Assembly: GCF_020711235.1 (NCBI RefSeq)
Contig: NZ_JAJFAV010000021.1
Coordinates: 1 to 64,000, forward strand
Direction of reading: 5' to 3'
DNA length: 64,000 nucleotides
DNA from: Hymenobacter sp. 15J16-1T3B
GTDB lineage: Bacteria > Bacteroidota > Bacteroidia > Cytophagales > Hymenobacteraceae
Shown here: piece by piece, positions 7,956-16,615 of the stretch
Layout of the letters: the number at the start of each line of letters is the position of its first letter
How positions within the stretch are numbered: the stretch's first letter is position 1
Notes under the pieces: model-generated
Database searches by the model: none
Told to the model about the DNA's origin: nothing
What the model saw: the letters and a program-made list of their open reading frames with translations, nothing else
Translations under genes and position numbers: made by a program

Positions 7956-9095
7956 ATGCATTCCGAATTCTATAACGTCGACCTCGACCGGCTGCGCTAC
8001 GCGCTGGTGTGGGAAAGCAGCCGCACCCTGGCCGCTGCCTTGCAGGTGCAGCTCACCGACGAGCTGCTCGTCATCTGCTCGGCCGGCTGCAACGCCCTCA
8101 ACGCCCTGCTGCTCGGCGCCCGCCGCGTAACGGCCATCGACCTGAACCCGGTGCAGCTGCACTTGCTGGAGCTGAAGCGCTACCTCATTCTGCACCACGC
8201 GCCCGCGGTGCTGCGCGCCTTGCTCGGCCTCGACGGGCCGGCTGCGGTGCTGGCCACTTGGCAGCAAATCGAGCCGGGCCTGCCGGCGGCGCTGCGGGCA
8301 TACTGGGCGCCGTTCTTCGAAAGCCACCCCAGCGGCATTTTGCCGGCCGGCAAGCTGGAAAGCTACCTGCTCGGCTTCTTGCCCACGCTCAGCCCGGCCG
8401 TGCAGCAGCGCCTGCGCCACCTGCTCACCTGCGAGTCGGTGACGCAGCAGCAGCGCTGGTTTCGGGAGCAGCTGCACGGCACCGAGTTCGAGACGCAGTT
8501 CGTGAGCTACTTCGACGAGGCCAACCTCAGCCGCGGGCGCGACCCGAAACTGTTCAAGTACGCCGAGGAATCGGGCGGCCGGGCCTTTTACGCGCGGCTG
8601 ACGGCCCAGCTGAGCACCGAGCTGGTGCGCGACAATTTCTTTTTCCGCTTCTTCTTTTTCGGCCCCGAAGGCCTGCCCGAGCACGTGCTGCCGCCCTGCT
8701 ACCAGGTGCGCAACCACGGCCGCCTGCGCAGCCGGCTCCACCGCCTAAGCACCGTGCAGGGCGAGGCCTGCGAGTACCTGCTCAGCCCGGCCGGCCGCGC
8801 CATCAGCAAGGCCAGCCTCTCCAACATCTTCGAATACGTGAGCCCCGCGGACTTTGCCCGCGTGCGCGCTGCCCTGCAGGCCCGCCCCGCTGCCCCGGCC
8901 CTGCGCGCCGTGTACTGGAACCTGCTGCAGGCCCAGGGCGACGCGGCACCGGCCACCTCCGGCGCGGAAGCCACGCCCGCCCACGCCCAGCTGCCCGGCA
9001 GCTGCTTTTACTTCCGCGACGTGCGCGTGCTCGGCGCCGGCCCGGCCGATACCCTTGTCCACTCCTCGTTGCCCCAAGCCGAAGTTTATGTCTAG
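7956..9095 (+). CDS. DUF3419 / BtaA-like 3-amino-3-carboxypropyl transferase
   Basis: 379 aa. The N-terminal SAM-binding region (LVICSAGCNALNALLLGA, then VTAIDLNPVQLHLLELK; about 35-75) and the C-terminal block (LSNIFEYVSPADFARV, later YWNLL; about 285-320) are hallmarks of DUF3419. Its characterised member BtaA moves the 3-amino-3-carboxypropyl group of S-adenosylmethionine onto diacylglycerol in betaine-lipid synthesis. The usual partner BtaB (N-methyltransferase) is absent here; the partners are an acyl ligase and a kinase-fold protein. The product is therefore probably not ordinary DGTS. ATG 7956 is preferred; a GTG directly before it is possible. The last 8 bases overlap the next gene, indicating translational coupling. 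Confidence 0.85.
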   Translation: MHSEFYNVDLDRLRYALVWESSRTLAAALQVQLTDELLVICSAGCNALNALLLGARRVTAIDLNPVQLHLLELKRYLILHHAPAVLRALLGLDGPAAVLATWQQIEPGLPAALRAYWAPFFESHPSGILPAGKLESYLLGFLPTLSPAVQQRLRHLLTCESVTQQQRWFREQLHGTEFETQFVSYFDEANLSRGRDPKLFKYAEESGGRAFYARLTAQLSTELVRDNFFFRFFFFGPEGLPEHVLPPCYQVRNHGRLRSRLHRLSTVQGEACEYLLSPAGRAISKASLSNIFEYVSPADFARVRAALQARPAAPALRAVYWNLLQAQGDAAPATSGAEATPAHAQLPGSCFYFRDVRVLGAGPADTLVHSSLPQAEVYV

Positions 9096-10284
9096 CCCCG
9101 CCTACTACTGCTCGCCCGGCTTCATTGAGAGCCTGATGCGCGCCCACGCCCCCCAACGACGCCTGCGCGTGCTCGACGTGCAGCCGCTGGCCGTCGACAG
9201 CTCCGCCAGCATCCTGGCCGTGCTGACGGCGGGCCAGACCAGCCGGCCGGTGGGCCACTTCGGCCTGTTGGTCATCTTCGAGGCCGACGGGGAGCCGGCA
9301 CGCACCGAGCGCATGGTGCTCAAGCTCAAGCCGCCCGGCCACGAGGTATCGGCCATGCTGGCGGGGCTGGCCCAGGCCTGCGGCGGCGAGTTGGCCCGCA
9401 CCTACCCGGCCTTTGCCACGCGCAGCGGCTTTCACCACACCCACCACCGCGAGCTGGCCCTCTACGCCCAGACCGCGCCCGAGCTGATGCCCCGCATCTG
9501 GGGCCTGCACCACGACGACGAAGCCGAGGTGTACGCCATCCTGATGGAATACCTCGACCAGGCAGAGGTGGAATTGCTGAACTCGGTGATGCAGCCCGAG
9601 GCCTGGACCGACGAGCACCTGCGCACCGCCCTCGACCACCTGGCCGCTTGGCACGCCCGCCACCTCGTCGGGGAGCCCGACGGCGCGCTGCCGGCCTGGC
9701 CCGATCTGCCCTCCCCGGCCTATATGCAGCAGCTCAGCCCGCTCTGGCAGGCCTTGCTGACCAACGCCGCCACAAACCACCCCGCGCTGTATTCGGCCGA
9801 GCGCACGGCCTTGCTCCAGGAGGCCATTGCCCGCATCCCGGAGTACTGGGCCGAGCTGGCCGCCGCGCCGCGCACGCTCTGCCACAACGACCTGAACCCG
9901 CGCAACACCTGCTTCCGCCGCGACGCCGCCGGCCGCCTGCAGCTCTGCGCCTACGACTGGGAGCTGGCCACTTACCACGTGCCGGCCTACGACGTGGTGG
10001 AGCTGCTCAGCTTCGTGCTCGATGCCGACCGCTACCACCTGCGCCCGCACTACCTGGAGTATTACCGCCAGCAGCTGCACGCCCGCACCGGCCGCTTCGC
10101 CGACGCCGAGGCGTTTCGCCGCCTGGCCGGCCTAGCGGCGCTGGATTTTGGCCTGCACCGCCTGGGCATGTACCTGATGGCGCACACCGTGGGACCCTAC
10201 CCCTACCTGCCCCGCGTGGTCGACAGCTTTTTTGATACGCTGACCCAGCTGCAACCGCTGCGCCCGGAGCCGGTGTACGCCTGA
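9088..10284 (+). CDS. APH/choline-kinase-fold phosphotransferase
   Basis: 398 aa protein of the aminoglycoside phosphotransferase/choline kinase fold. The catalytic loop HNDLNPRN (about 265-272) is the Brenner-type HxDxxxxN motif, and YDWELA (about 288) supplies the metal-binding Asp in place of DFG. The N-lobe carries a Lys-containing strand (ERMVLKLKP). Members phosphorylate small hydroxylated molecules, but several act on aminoacyl or acyl substrates, so the substrate is open. The ATG at 9088 overlaps the DUF3419 stop by 8 bases (ATGTCTAG), so the two are coupled. A strong terminator follows 20 bases after the stop, which closes the operon. Confidence 0.8.
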   Translation: MSSPAYYCSPGFIESLMRAHAPQRRLRVLDVQPLAVDSSASILAVLTAGQTSRPVGHFGLLVIFEADGEPARTERMVLKLKPPGHEVSAMLAGLAQACGGELARTYPAFATRSGFHHTHHRELALYAQTAPELMPRIWGLHHDDEAEVYAILMEYLDQAEVELLNSVMQPEAWTDEHLRTALDHLAAWHARHLVGEPDGALPAWPDLPSPAYMQQLSPLWQALLTNAATNHPALYSAERTALLQEAIARIPEYWAELAAAPRTLCHNDLNPRNTCFRRDAAGRLQLCAYDWELATYHVPAYDVVELLSFVLDADRYHLRPHYLEYYRQQLHARTGRFADAEAFRRLAGLAALDFGLHRLGMYLMAHTVGPYPYLPRVVDSFFDTLTQLQPLRPEPVYA

Positions 10285-10304
10285 GTACGCCGCGGAATTG
10301 CCGA

Positions 10305-10344
10305 CGCCCCGCCCGCACTGCTGTGCCGGCGGGGCGCTGTTTTT
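10305..10344 (+). terminator. rho-independent terminator of the ligase/DUF3419/kinase operon
   Basis: The stem CGCCCCGCC (10305-10313) with GGCGGGGCG (10328-10336) is extended inward by GCAC/GTGC around a TGCT loop. It is followed by a five-T run at 10340-10344. It lies between the convergent kinase and LysR genes. Confidence 0.8.
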
Positions 10345-10361
10345 CTCAGGCCTCGGACCAA

Positions 10362-11249
10362 CTACTTCCGCTCTGCTACGGTCACCAGCCGCTCGACTTC
10401 GGCCCGCAGGTTGGCCACCACCACGGAGGGGTCGTCGCGGCGCGCGGTGAGGTAGACGGTGGTGTGGTGCGGCAGCGGCAGGAAGCGCAGGCCGGGTGCG
10501 GGACTGGCGGCGTAGGACATGGGCAGCACGGCCACGCCCAGGCCCGCGGCCACCAGGCTCAGGATGGTGGCACCGAAATCGGAGGTGATGGTGCGCCGGG
10601 GCGCGAAGCCGTACGCCGCGAACATGCCCCGCAGCGTCTGGGCGTAGGTGCCGTCGCCGGCGAAGGACGAGAGGATGAACCGCTCGTCGCGCAGCTCGGC
10701 CAAGGACGTGAACGTATCGGCCCGGACGGGGTGGGCGGCGGGCACGGCCAGGGCCAGTGGCTCGGCAAATACCGGCTCCGATACCAGTGCAGGGTTGCGG
10801 GCTGGCTCGCGCCAGAAGCCGGCGTCGAGCTGGTAGCTGAGCAGCTGCTGCTCGGAGTCCGCGGCGCCGATTTCGTGCAATTCCAGCGCTACCAGCGGGT
10901 AGCGGGCGGTGAAGCCCTGCAGCAGCCGCGGCAGCCAGTCGTAGGCCACCGAGCCCACGTGGCCCAGGCGCAGGCTGCCCACTTCGCCCCGGCTCAGCTG
11001 GCCGGCGTGGCGCTGCACCGCGTCGAATTCGGCGAGCAGGCGCGTCCACTCGGCCTGCAGCAGCTGGCCGGCGGCGGTCAGGCGCACGGTGCGCGAGCGG
11101 CGCTCCAGCAGCGCAAAACCCAGCTCCTGCTCCAGGCCCTGGATGTGACGGCTGAGCGAGGACTGCGTAATACCCAACTGCTCGGCCGTTTGCCAGAAGT
11201 GCAGGCGGTCGGCCAGGCGCAGAAAGTAGCGGATGTGGTGCAGGTTCAT
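10362..11249 (-). CDS. LysR-family transcriptional regulator
   Basis: 295 aa, the standard LysR length. N-terminal helix-turn-helix (residues about 1-60: MNLHHIRYFLRLADRLHF, then GITQSSLSRHIQGLEQELG, LLERRSRTVRLTAAG) followed by a periplasmic-binding-protein-like effector domain (about 90-290). The ATG at 11249 gives the family-standard N-terminus; an open extension to 11354 is rejected. The gene is divergent from a GNAT acetyltransferase gene, and inverted GTTGC/GCAAC repeats in between make control of that gene and of itself likely. The inducer is unknown. Confidence 0.92.
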   Translation of the reverse strand: MNLHHIRYFLRLADRLHFWQTAEQLGITQSSLSRHIQGLEQELGFALLERRSRTVRLTAAGQLLQAEWTRLLAEFDAVQRHAGQLSRGEVGSLRLGHVGSVAYDWLPRLLQGFTARYPLVALELHEIGAADSEQQLLSYQLDAGFWREPARNPALVSEPVFAEPLALAVPAAHPVRADTFTSLAELRDERFILSSFAGDGTYAQTLRGMFAAYGFAPRRTITSDFGATILSLVAAGLGVAVLPMSYAASPAPGLRFLPLPHHTTVYLTARRDDPSVVVANLRAEVERLVTVAERK

Positions 11250-11256
11250 TGATGCA

Positions 11257-11317
11257 GCAACGGCATTGGTTGCGGCGAAAGTAGCATTGTTGCGCATCAA
11301 CGCGCCGCCTAGTTTTG
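11257..11317. promoter_or_regulatory. LysR/GNAT divergent promoter with paired dyads
   Basis: For the rightward gene TTG at 11287-11289 and TAGTTTTG at 11310-11317 are separated by 20 bases, a full Bacteroidota -33/-7 promoter. For lysR, TACTTTCG on the minus strand lies at 11276-11283. Two dyads flank or overlap these: GCAAC-N7-GTTGC (11257-11273) and GTTG-N5-CAAC (11289-11301), the latter touching the -33 element. This is the expected layout for LysR activation. Confidence 0.55.
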
Positions 11318-11376
11318 TGGCTATTCCGCGCGGCGAGCTGCCGCGGGCGTCCACTCACTTGCTTTCCTTTTCCGTT

Positions 11377-11826
11377 ATGCTGCGCCTGCTCCGCACCGAT
11401 TCCGACAACGCCGATTTTCGCGCCCTGGTCCGCCTGCTCGACCAGGATCTGCAAGTGCGCGACGGCGCTGAGCACGGCTTCTACGCCCAATTCAACAAGG
11501 TCGACGCCATCCGGCACGTGGTGGTGGCCTATCAGGACGACGAGCCCGTTGGCTGCGGCGCCTTCAAGCCATTCGAGGCCGATTCGGTGGAAATCAAGCG
11601 CATGTTTGTGCAACCCGTGCACCGGGGCCGCGGCGTGGCCCAAGCCGTGCTGACGGAGCTGGAAGGCTGGGCGCGGGAGCTGGGCTACGCGGGCTGCGTG
11701 CTCGAAACCGGCAAAAAGCAGCCCGAAGCCATCCGCCTCTACCAGAAAAGCGGCTACCAATTTATCCCGAACTACGGGCAGTACATCGGCGTCGACAACA
11801 GCGTGTGCATGCAGAAGGCGGTGTAA
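11377..11826 (+). CDS. GNAT-family N-acetyltransferase (small)
   Basis: 149 aa, a single GNAT domain that would transfer an acetyl group from acetyl-CoA to an amine. The acetyl-CoA-binding segment VEIKRMFVQPVHRGRGVAQ (with RGRGVA as the Q/RxxGxG/A motif, about 70-90) and the C-terminal AIRLYQKSGYQFI (about 125-137) are typical. ATG 11377 is preferred because it follows the consensus promoter; the open frame upstream would run through that promoter. It is transcribed alone, divergent from lysR, which probably controls it. The substrate is not evident. Confidence 0.88.
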   Translation: MLRLLRTDSDNADFRALVRLLDQDLQVRDGAEHGFYAQFNKVDAIRHVVVAYQDDEPVGCGAFKPFEADSVEIKRMFVQPVHRGRGVAQAVLTELEGWARELGYAGCVLETGKKQPEAIRLYQKSGYQFIPNYGQYIGVDNSVCMQKAV

Positions 11827-11869
11827 GCGCGGCCTACGCCGGTCGGGCGCCCTGGCCTAAACCGGCTCT

Positions 11870-12937
11870 TTATAAGTCCTGGCCGAAGAGCGCGTAGTGA
11901 GCGGTTTCGGCGGGCAGGCCGTCGGTGAAGTGCAGGGAAAAGTTGCCGGTGCGCATCAGGCAGAAGATGACGTCGTCGTACCGCTCGCGGAAGTGCACCA
12001 TGCCGTAGGCGCCCAGGTACGACATCAGCCCGCGCTGCCGGTAGGCCGGGTGCACGCCCACGGTTTTGGCCAGCAGCTGCTTGCGGGCCAGGCGCGGGAA
12101 GTCGCGCTCAAACACGGGCGGCGCGTCGTCGGGCAGCGCCAGGTCGGTATAGTTGGGGTGGCAGAAGCTCAGCGCGGCCAGCTCGCCGCTAGCTTGGTCG
12201 CGAAACAGCACCGAGGTGTGCGGGCACAGCTTGGCGGCGTACTGCCGGTTGTAGAGCAGCCGAAACTGCGCCAGCGGCACCGGCCGGTAGCCGGGGTTGG
12301 CCCCGAAAATAGCTTGCACCAGCTCGAAAATGGCCGTTTCGTGCTCCTGCCAGGTGTGCTCGTTTAGCGGAATGAAGTCGAACGGAATCTTGGCCAGCTC
12401 GCGCAGCAGCATATCCTTTTCGGTGTAGACCGCCGGCACGTCTTGGGGCCGGATGCGGCGACTCTCGAAGGTGCTGACGGGCGCCAGCCCCAAGCCAGCC
12501 AGCAGCGCGGGGTAGTAATCGGGGTTGACGGGCTCCCGATCGAACACGCCCCAGCCGGGCGCGGGCGGCAGGCGCAGGCGGTAGCGGTGGTAAGTGTTGA
12601 AGTCGACGGGGCCGACGAGGCGGCGCCGGCCGCGCTGCCGGGCGTCGGCGCGCAGCAGCTCAAACGCTTCTTCGTTCAGCGCCGCATTGGGCATGGTTTC
12701 CCAGAAACCAAAAAACGCTTCTTCGGACTCGTGCGGGAAAATGCCGACCAAGCGCAGCGTGGCCTCGTCGGTGTAAAGTACGATGTCGTTGCGGCTGGCT
12801 TCGAGGGCAAACAGCTGCTCGGTCAGCGGCCGGCTTTCGGCGGGCCGCTGCGGCCGGTCGGCGTACACGCGGTCGGCAATCAGCCAGAAGGACTCGGGCA
12901 GCTGCCCTTGGTAAGAAATGCGGCGGAGGTTGCTCAT
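11870..12937 (-). CDS. GNAT-like protein of the UbiA/Rph-like set
   Basis: 355 aa. The C-terminal half looks like a GNAT domain: LLAKTVGVHP, AYRQRGLMSYL (acyl-CoA loop RQRGLM, about 310), then FCLMRTGNFSLHF. The N-terminal half (about 1-190) is not recognised but has regular alpha/beta character and may be a second, degenerate GNAT domain, as in other double-GNAT proteins. The ATG at 12937 (MSNLRRISYQ) is chosen over an Arg/Cys-rich open extension to 13048. It lies 132 bases downstream of the Rph-like gene on the same strand. No T-run terminator separates them, so co-transcription is possible. Acyl donor and acceptor are unknown. Confidence 0.7.
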   Translation of the reverse strand: MSNLRRISYQGQLPESFWLIADRVYADRPQRPAESRPLTEQLFALEASRNDIVLYTDEATLRLVGIFPHESEEAFFGFWETMPNAALNEEAFELLRADARQRGRRRLVGPVDFNTYHRYRLRLPPAPGWGVFDREPVNPDYYPALLAGLGLAPVSTFESRRIRPQDVPAVYTEKDMLLRELAKIPFDFIPLNEHTWQEHETAIFELVQAIFGANPGYRPVPLAQFRLLYNRQYAAKLCPHTSVLFRDQASGELAALSFCHPNYTDLALPDDAPPVFERDFPRLARKQLLAKTVGVHPAYRQRGLMSYLGAYGMVHFRERYDDVIFCLMRTGNFSLHFTDGLPAETAHYALFGQDL

Positions 12938-13069
12938 AGAAGTAAAAGATAAGGCGGCCCGGGCCCGCAAATAGCTGCCGCAACAGCCGCGTGGCGCGCA
13001 CCGCCGGCTTGGCGGGACACCACATCGTCGCCCGGGCGCTTGCCACAACTCAGGCAGCGCCTCTGCGCG

Positions 13070-15700
13070 CTACAGCAGCTCGATTTCGCCGCTGCGGCCG
13101 TCCATGCGCACGCGTTGGCCGCTCTGCAGCCGGCGCGTGAGGCCGGGCACGTTGATGATGGTGGGAATGCCCAGCTCGCGCAGCAGAATCACCGAATGCG
13201 ACAACGAGGAACCCTTTTCGATGATGACGCCGCGGCACACCGGAAACAGCGCCGCCCAGCCTGGGTCGGTGCGTAGGGCGCAGACGATTTTGCCGGCCAC
13301 GGCCAAGCTGTCCTCGGGGCTGGTCACCACAATGACTTCGCCGCTGAGCTGCCCAGGGTAGCAGCCGGTGCCGCGCAGCAGCCCGGGGTCGGCGGCCTCG
13401 TCCGCCGCGGGTGCCGCCGCGGGCGGGGCGGGCACCGTCACGCGGCTGGGCACGTGCTGCTGGGCGTAGCGGGCAAATTCCTGCTGCCGCTCGGCCACCA
13501 GCACGCGCAGCGACGCGGTTTCGGCAGTTTCTTCGGCGGCAGCGGCGCGCACCGGTTGGATCCGCGTCGCGGCGGCAGCGGATTCGCTCAAGCGGCGGGC
13601 GGCGGCTTCGATTTCGGCCTCGGTCAGGTAAAACACGTCGCGGGCGGTGGCCAGCTCGCCGGCGGCGGTCAGCTGCTCGCCCAAGGCCAGGTACAGCCCG
13701 CGGTACATGCCAAACAGGCGGGTGCGCTCCAGCCGCAGCGCCTCGCGGTGCGCAATGGCGCGCTGCAACTGCTGCAGCCGCTGGCGCAGCTGCCGGCGGC
13801 GCCAGGGCAGGCGCCCGCGCAGCAGCGCGTCGATATCGGCCTGGGCGCCGTGCTGCACGGTCTGGTCGGCAGTGCCGAAGGCGGCGGGCGCAGCGCCGGG
13901 CACGAGGTAGTTGCGCAGGTACTGGTAGAAAATCAGCGGGCGGGTGCGCATGGTCGCGGTTTCCAGCTTCAGCTCCCCCACCGTCCGGTCGCCGAACTGC
14001 TCGATGAAGGCGGCTACCTCGGCGGCAAACGCGGGAAAGCGGGCTTGCACCTGGGCGGGCAAGTCGTCGGAAAAATCAACGATGAGCTGGCGCAGCGGCT
14101 CCTGGGGGCGGGCCAGCGCGGCCAGGGCCAGCAGGCGGCGGGTGGGTTGGGTGCTGGCCAGGTCCTGGTCGGCGGCCAGGTAGCGGCGCAGCAGCTCCTC
14201 GGGCTCCGGGGCGCCCACTTGCCGCAGCTGGCGCAGGGCCCGGCCGTTGGTCATCATCACGTAGAAGTCGTTGACGATGGGCGTGGACCACTGTCCCAGC
14301 AATTCGGCGTCGAGGCGGGCTTTTTCGGCCAGCAGCTCGGCCGGGCTCAGCGCCTGCAGCGGCCGGGCGTAGAAGCGCTGGTAATGGGCCGCAAACCGGG
14401 CCTGAAACGTGCGCACGGCCCCGTCGAGGCGGGCAAAGGCCAGCAGCAGCCGCGAGAGGTTCAGCAGCAGCCGCGGCGCCAGCCGGAGCTTGTCGCGCAG
14501 GCTTTTCTCCCGGGTCTGCACGAAGTCGACGGGCTCTTCCAGGCCCATCATGCGCTCCATGTCGTCCTTGTTCTGGCGAAAGGCGGGCAGCAGTTGTAGG
14601 CCGCGGTACCAGTTGTTGATGTGGTAGTAAATGCGGCCCTGCACCAGCCCGAGCAGGTTGGTCACCACCGGCTCCTGCGCCGCAATCTGCGCCGGGGGCA
14701 GGCCCAGCGCGTGCATGGTTTGGCGGTACACGGTGGCGTAGGCGCGGCGGGCAAAGCTGAACGTAAGCGGCGTGGTGACCCCGCAGTAGCTTTCCTGGAT
14801 GTTGCTGTTGTCGTACACGACGACCTCCGGAATGGGCTGGGTAATAGGCCGGGCCTGCACCACCCACAGCGCCCCGGCCGCATCCACCACGAACTCCACG
14901 TCCTGGGGCCCGCCCAGCTCCGCTTCCAGCCGCTGCCCCAGGCCGAACAGCGCCGTCAGCTGGGCCTCGCTCAGGCAGGGCGCGGCCGGCCCTGGCCCGA
15001 CGACCTGCGCCGTGAGGCCGCCCGCGGGCCGGGCCACCAGTTGCTCGTCCTGGCCGCCGAGCACGCGGCGGTGCGCCTGCCCGGTGGCTTTCAGCAGGTA
15101 GAACTCGTCGGGCGGCAGCTGCCCGCTCACCAGCCCCTCGCCGAAGCCGCGCACGGCGTGAACGGCCAGCTCCTGCGGGTACTCGGGAAAGGTGGTGAAC
15201 ATCACTCCGCTGGCCGCGGGCGTCACCTGGCGCTGAATAATGACGGCCGGGCGGGCCCGTAGCGAGAGGCCTTTTTGGCGGCGGTAGGCCAGAGCCCGCT
15301 CGGAATAGGCCGAGGCGGCACAACGGGCCACGGCCGCCAGCACGGCGTCTTCCGAAGTCAGGTTCAGAAACGAGTCCATCAGCCCGGCGAAGGCATCGTG
15401 GCGGCCGTCCTCGTCGGCCACGGAGGAGCGCACCACCACCGGCTCGGCGGGAAAATTCCAGCGCTGCAGGGCCGCGCGCACCTGCGTTTGCAGCGCCGCG
15501 GGCAGCGGCCACTGCGCCAGCCGGGCGTGGAGTTCTGCCGGGTGGTGCGCGCCGGCCAGCGCCCCGTCGAATTCCTCGGCGGGAATGACGGCGAAATCGG
15601 GCACGCGCAGGCCGGCGGCTTGCAGCCGTTGCAGCCCGCGGGCTTTGCCCCCCACGGTGGCCTCGGGGTACTGCCGGGCGTTGTCGGTCGTAATCAGCAT
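13070..15700 (-). CDS. Rph/PEP-synthase-like ATP-dependent phosphotransferase
   Basis: 876 aa with the three-part layout of rifampicin phosphotransferase and PEP synthase. An ATP-grasp N-domain (about 1-300) has VGGKARGLQRL, VVRSSVADEDG and VEFVVDAAG, WVVQARPI. A large mostly helical middle domain (about 310-770) follows. The C-terminal swivelling domain carries the phospho-histidine in EKGSSLSHSVILLREL (His about 835). The size matches Rph (about 870 aa) rather than PEP synthase, which has a TIM-barrel PEP domain. The middle domain is where the acceptor would bind. It starts 9 bases after the UbiA stop, so the two form an operon. Resistance to rifamycins cannot be assumed; the UbiA neighbour hints at a prenylated or lipid acceptor. 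Confidence 0.75.
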   Translation of the reverse strand: MLITTDNARQYPEATVGGKARGLQRLQAAGLRVPDFAVIPAEEFDGALAGAHHPAELHARLAQWPLPAALQTQVRAALQRWNFPAEPVVVRSSVADEDGRHDAFAGLMDSFLNLTSEDAVLAAVARCAASAYSERALAYRRQKGLSLRARPAVIIQRQVTPAASGVMFTTFPEYPQELAVHAVRGFGEGLVSGQLPPDEFYLLKATGQAHRRVLGGQDEQLVARPAGGLTAQVVGPGPAAPCLSEAQLTALFGLGQRLEAELGGPQDVEFVVDAAGALWVVQARPITQPIPEVVVYDNSNIQESYCGVTTPLTFSFARRAYATVYRQTMHALGLPPAQIAAQEPVVTNLLGLVQGRIYYHINNWYRGLQLLPAFRQNKDDMERMMGLEEPVDFVQTREKSLRDKLRLAPRLLLNLSRLLLAFARLDGAVRTFQARFAAHYQRFYARPLQALSPAELLAEKARLDAELLGQWSTPIVNDFYVMMTNGRALRQLRQVGAPEPEELLRRYLAADQDLASTQPTRRLLALAALARPQEPLRQLIVDFSDDLPAQVQARFPAFAAEVAAFIEQFGDRTVGELKLETATMRTRPLIFYQYLRNYLVPGAAPAAFGTADQTVQHGAQADIDALLRGRLPWRRRQLRQRLQQLQRAIAHREALRLERTRLFGMYRGLYLALGEQLTAAGELATARDVFYLTEAEIEAAARRLSESAAAATRIQPVRAAAAEETAETASLRVLVAERQQEFARYAQQHVPSRVTVPAPPAAAPAADEAADPGLLRGTGCYPGQLSGEVIVVTSPEDSLAVAGKIVCALRTDPGWAALFPVCRGVIIEKGSSLSHSVILLRELGIPTIINVPGLTRRLQSGQRVRMDGRSGEIELL

Positions 15701-15709
15701 GCGGGCGGC

Positions 15710-16615
15710 TTAGGATAATCGGCGGGCAATTTCCACGATGATGGCCACGTAGCTCGTCAGCATAAACAGCGACACCAGCAGCTCGGCTACTTTCAGGGGC
15801 CGGGCGGCGGGCCGGCGCCAGCTCAGCCCGTAGGCCGCCGCGGTGGCCACAAACAGCCCGCCCATCAGCCCAAAGGGCCAAGCGCGGGCCTGCAGCAACT
15901 GCAGCAAGTAGCCCTGCACCGCCGAGCCGGCTAGTAGCACCAGCAGCACGGCCGCCATGGCCCCGCCGTAGCCCAAGGTGCGCGAGTAGGAGTCGACGCC
16001 GGGCCGCTCGTCGGGAGCGGGCTTGATTTTGCGGGCTATTTCGAAGGCCAGCCCGCCGAGCAAACTCAACAGCCCCAGCAGCAGCAGGGGCGGCGTGAAC
16101 CGCGGCGCGGCGGCGTAAGCGGCCCACACCCAGCCGATCAGCAGCGGCATGATGAGCAGGTGGGTGAGGGCGTAGAGCACCAGCCGGGCCCGCAGCCAGG
16201 CCGGCGCGAAAAACTCGTAGCGCATCACCAAGCTGTAGCCCACGGCCAGCCCCCAGGCCAGCAGCGTGGCCCCGCCCATCCAGCCCGACCAGGCCGCTTC
16301 GAGCAGCAGCCCGGCCCAGGCCAGCCGCTGCAACTGCCCCAGCGTCACGCGGCCCGATTGCAGCACCCGCTCGGGGAAGTTGACGGCGTCGGCGGCGTAG
16401 TCCTTGATTTCATCGAAGACGCGCAGGCGGAAAAAAAACGAGATGACCGCCACGATGCCCAGCGCCTCGCGCGGGCCGAAGCCGGCCAGGGCCGCGGCGG
16501 CTGGCTGGGTGGCCCGCGCCACGGCATACACCGTCAGAAACAGGATGGCGAACAGGGCCATGTTGACGGGCGGAAACCGCTCCTGCAGGTAGGCCCAGAA
16601 GGCTCGACTATTCAT
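15710..16615 (-). CDS. UbiA-family membrane prenyltransferase
   Basis: 301 aa polytopic protein (about 8-9 TM segments) of the UbiA fold, which transfers a polyprenyl chain from its diphosphate to an acceptor. The first Asp-rich motif is present as FDEIKDYAAD (Asp68, Asp72, Asp76). The second is altered to EIARKIKPAPDERPGVDSY, so activity may differ from MenA or UbiA. A separate, standard MenA is encoded elsewhere in this window, so this is not the menaquinone enzyme. It is the promoter-proximal gene of the leftward set, with a -7-like TAATTTGG on the minus strand at 16620-16627, only a few bases before the ATG. The gene divergent from it is an RND exporter. Confidence 0.8.
   Translation of the reverse strand: MNSRAFWAYLQERFPPVNMALFAILFLTVYAVARATQPAAAALAGFGPREALGIVAVISFFFRLRVFDEIKDYAADAVNFPERVLQSGRVTLGQLQRLAWAGLLLEAAWSGWMGGATLLAWGLAVGYSLVMRYEFFAPAWLRARLVLYALTHLLIMPLLIGWVWAAYAAAPRFTPPLLLLGLLSLLGGLAFEIARKIKPAPDERPGVDSYSRTLGYGGAMAAVLLVLLAGSAVQGYLLQLLQARAWPFGLMGGLFVATAAAYGLSWRRPAARPLKVAELLVSLFMLTSYVAIIVEIARRLS

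Noticed and set aside
13070-15700. Antibiotic resistance by rifampicin phosphotransferase
   Set aside because: Domain order fits Rph, but the operon partner UbiA and the uninterpreted middle domain give no support for rifamycin as the acceptor; only the family-level call is kept.
14076-16127. Very long open frame overlapping the Rph-like and UbiA-like genes in another frame
   Set aside because: It is Arg/Gly/Pro/Ala-rich with no domain, and runs across the stop/start junction of two well-supported genes; it is a by-product of high GC.
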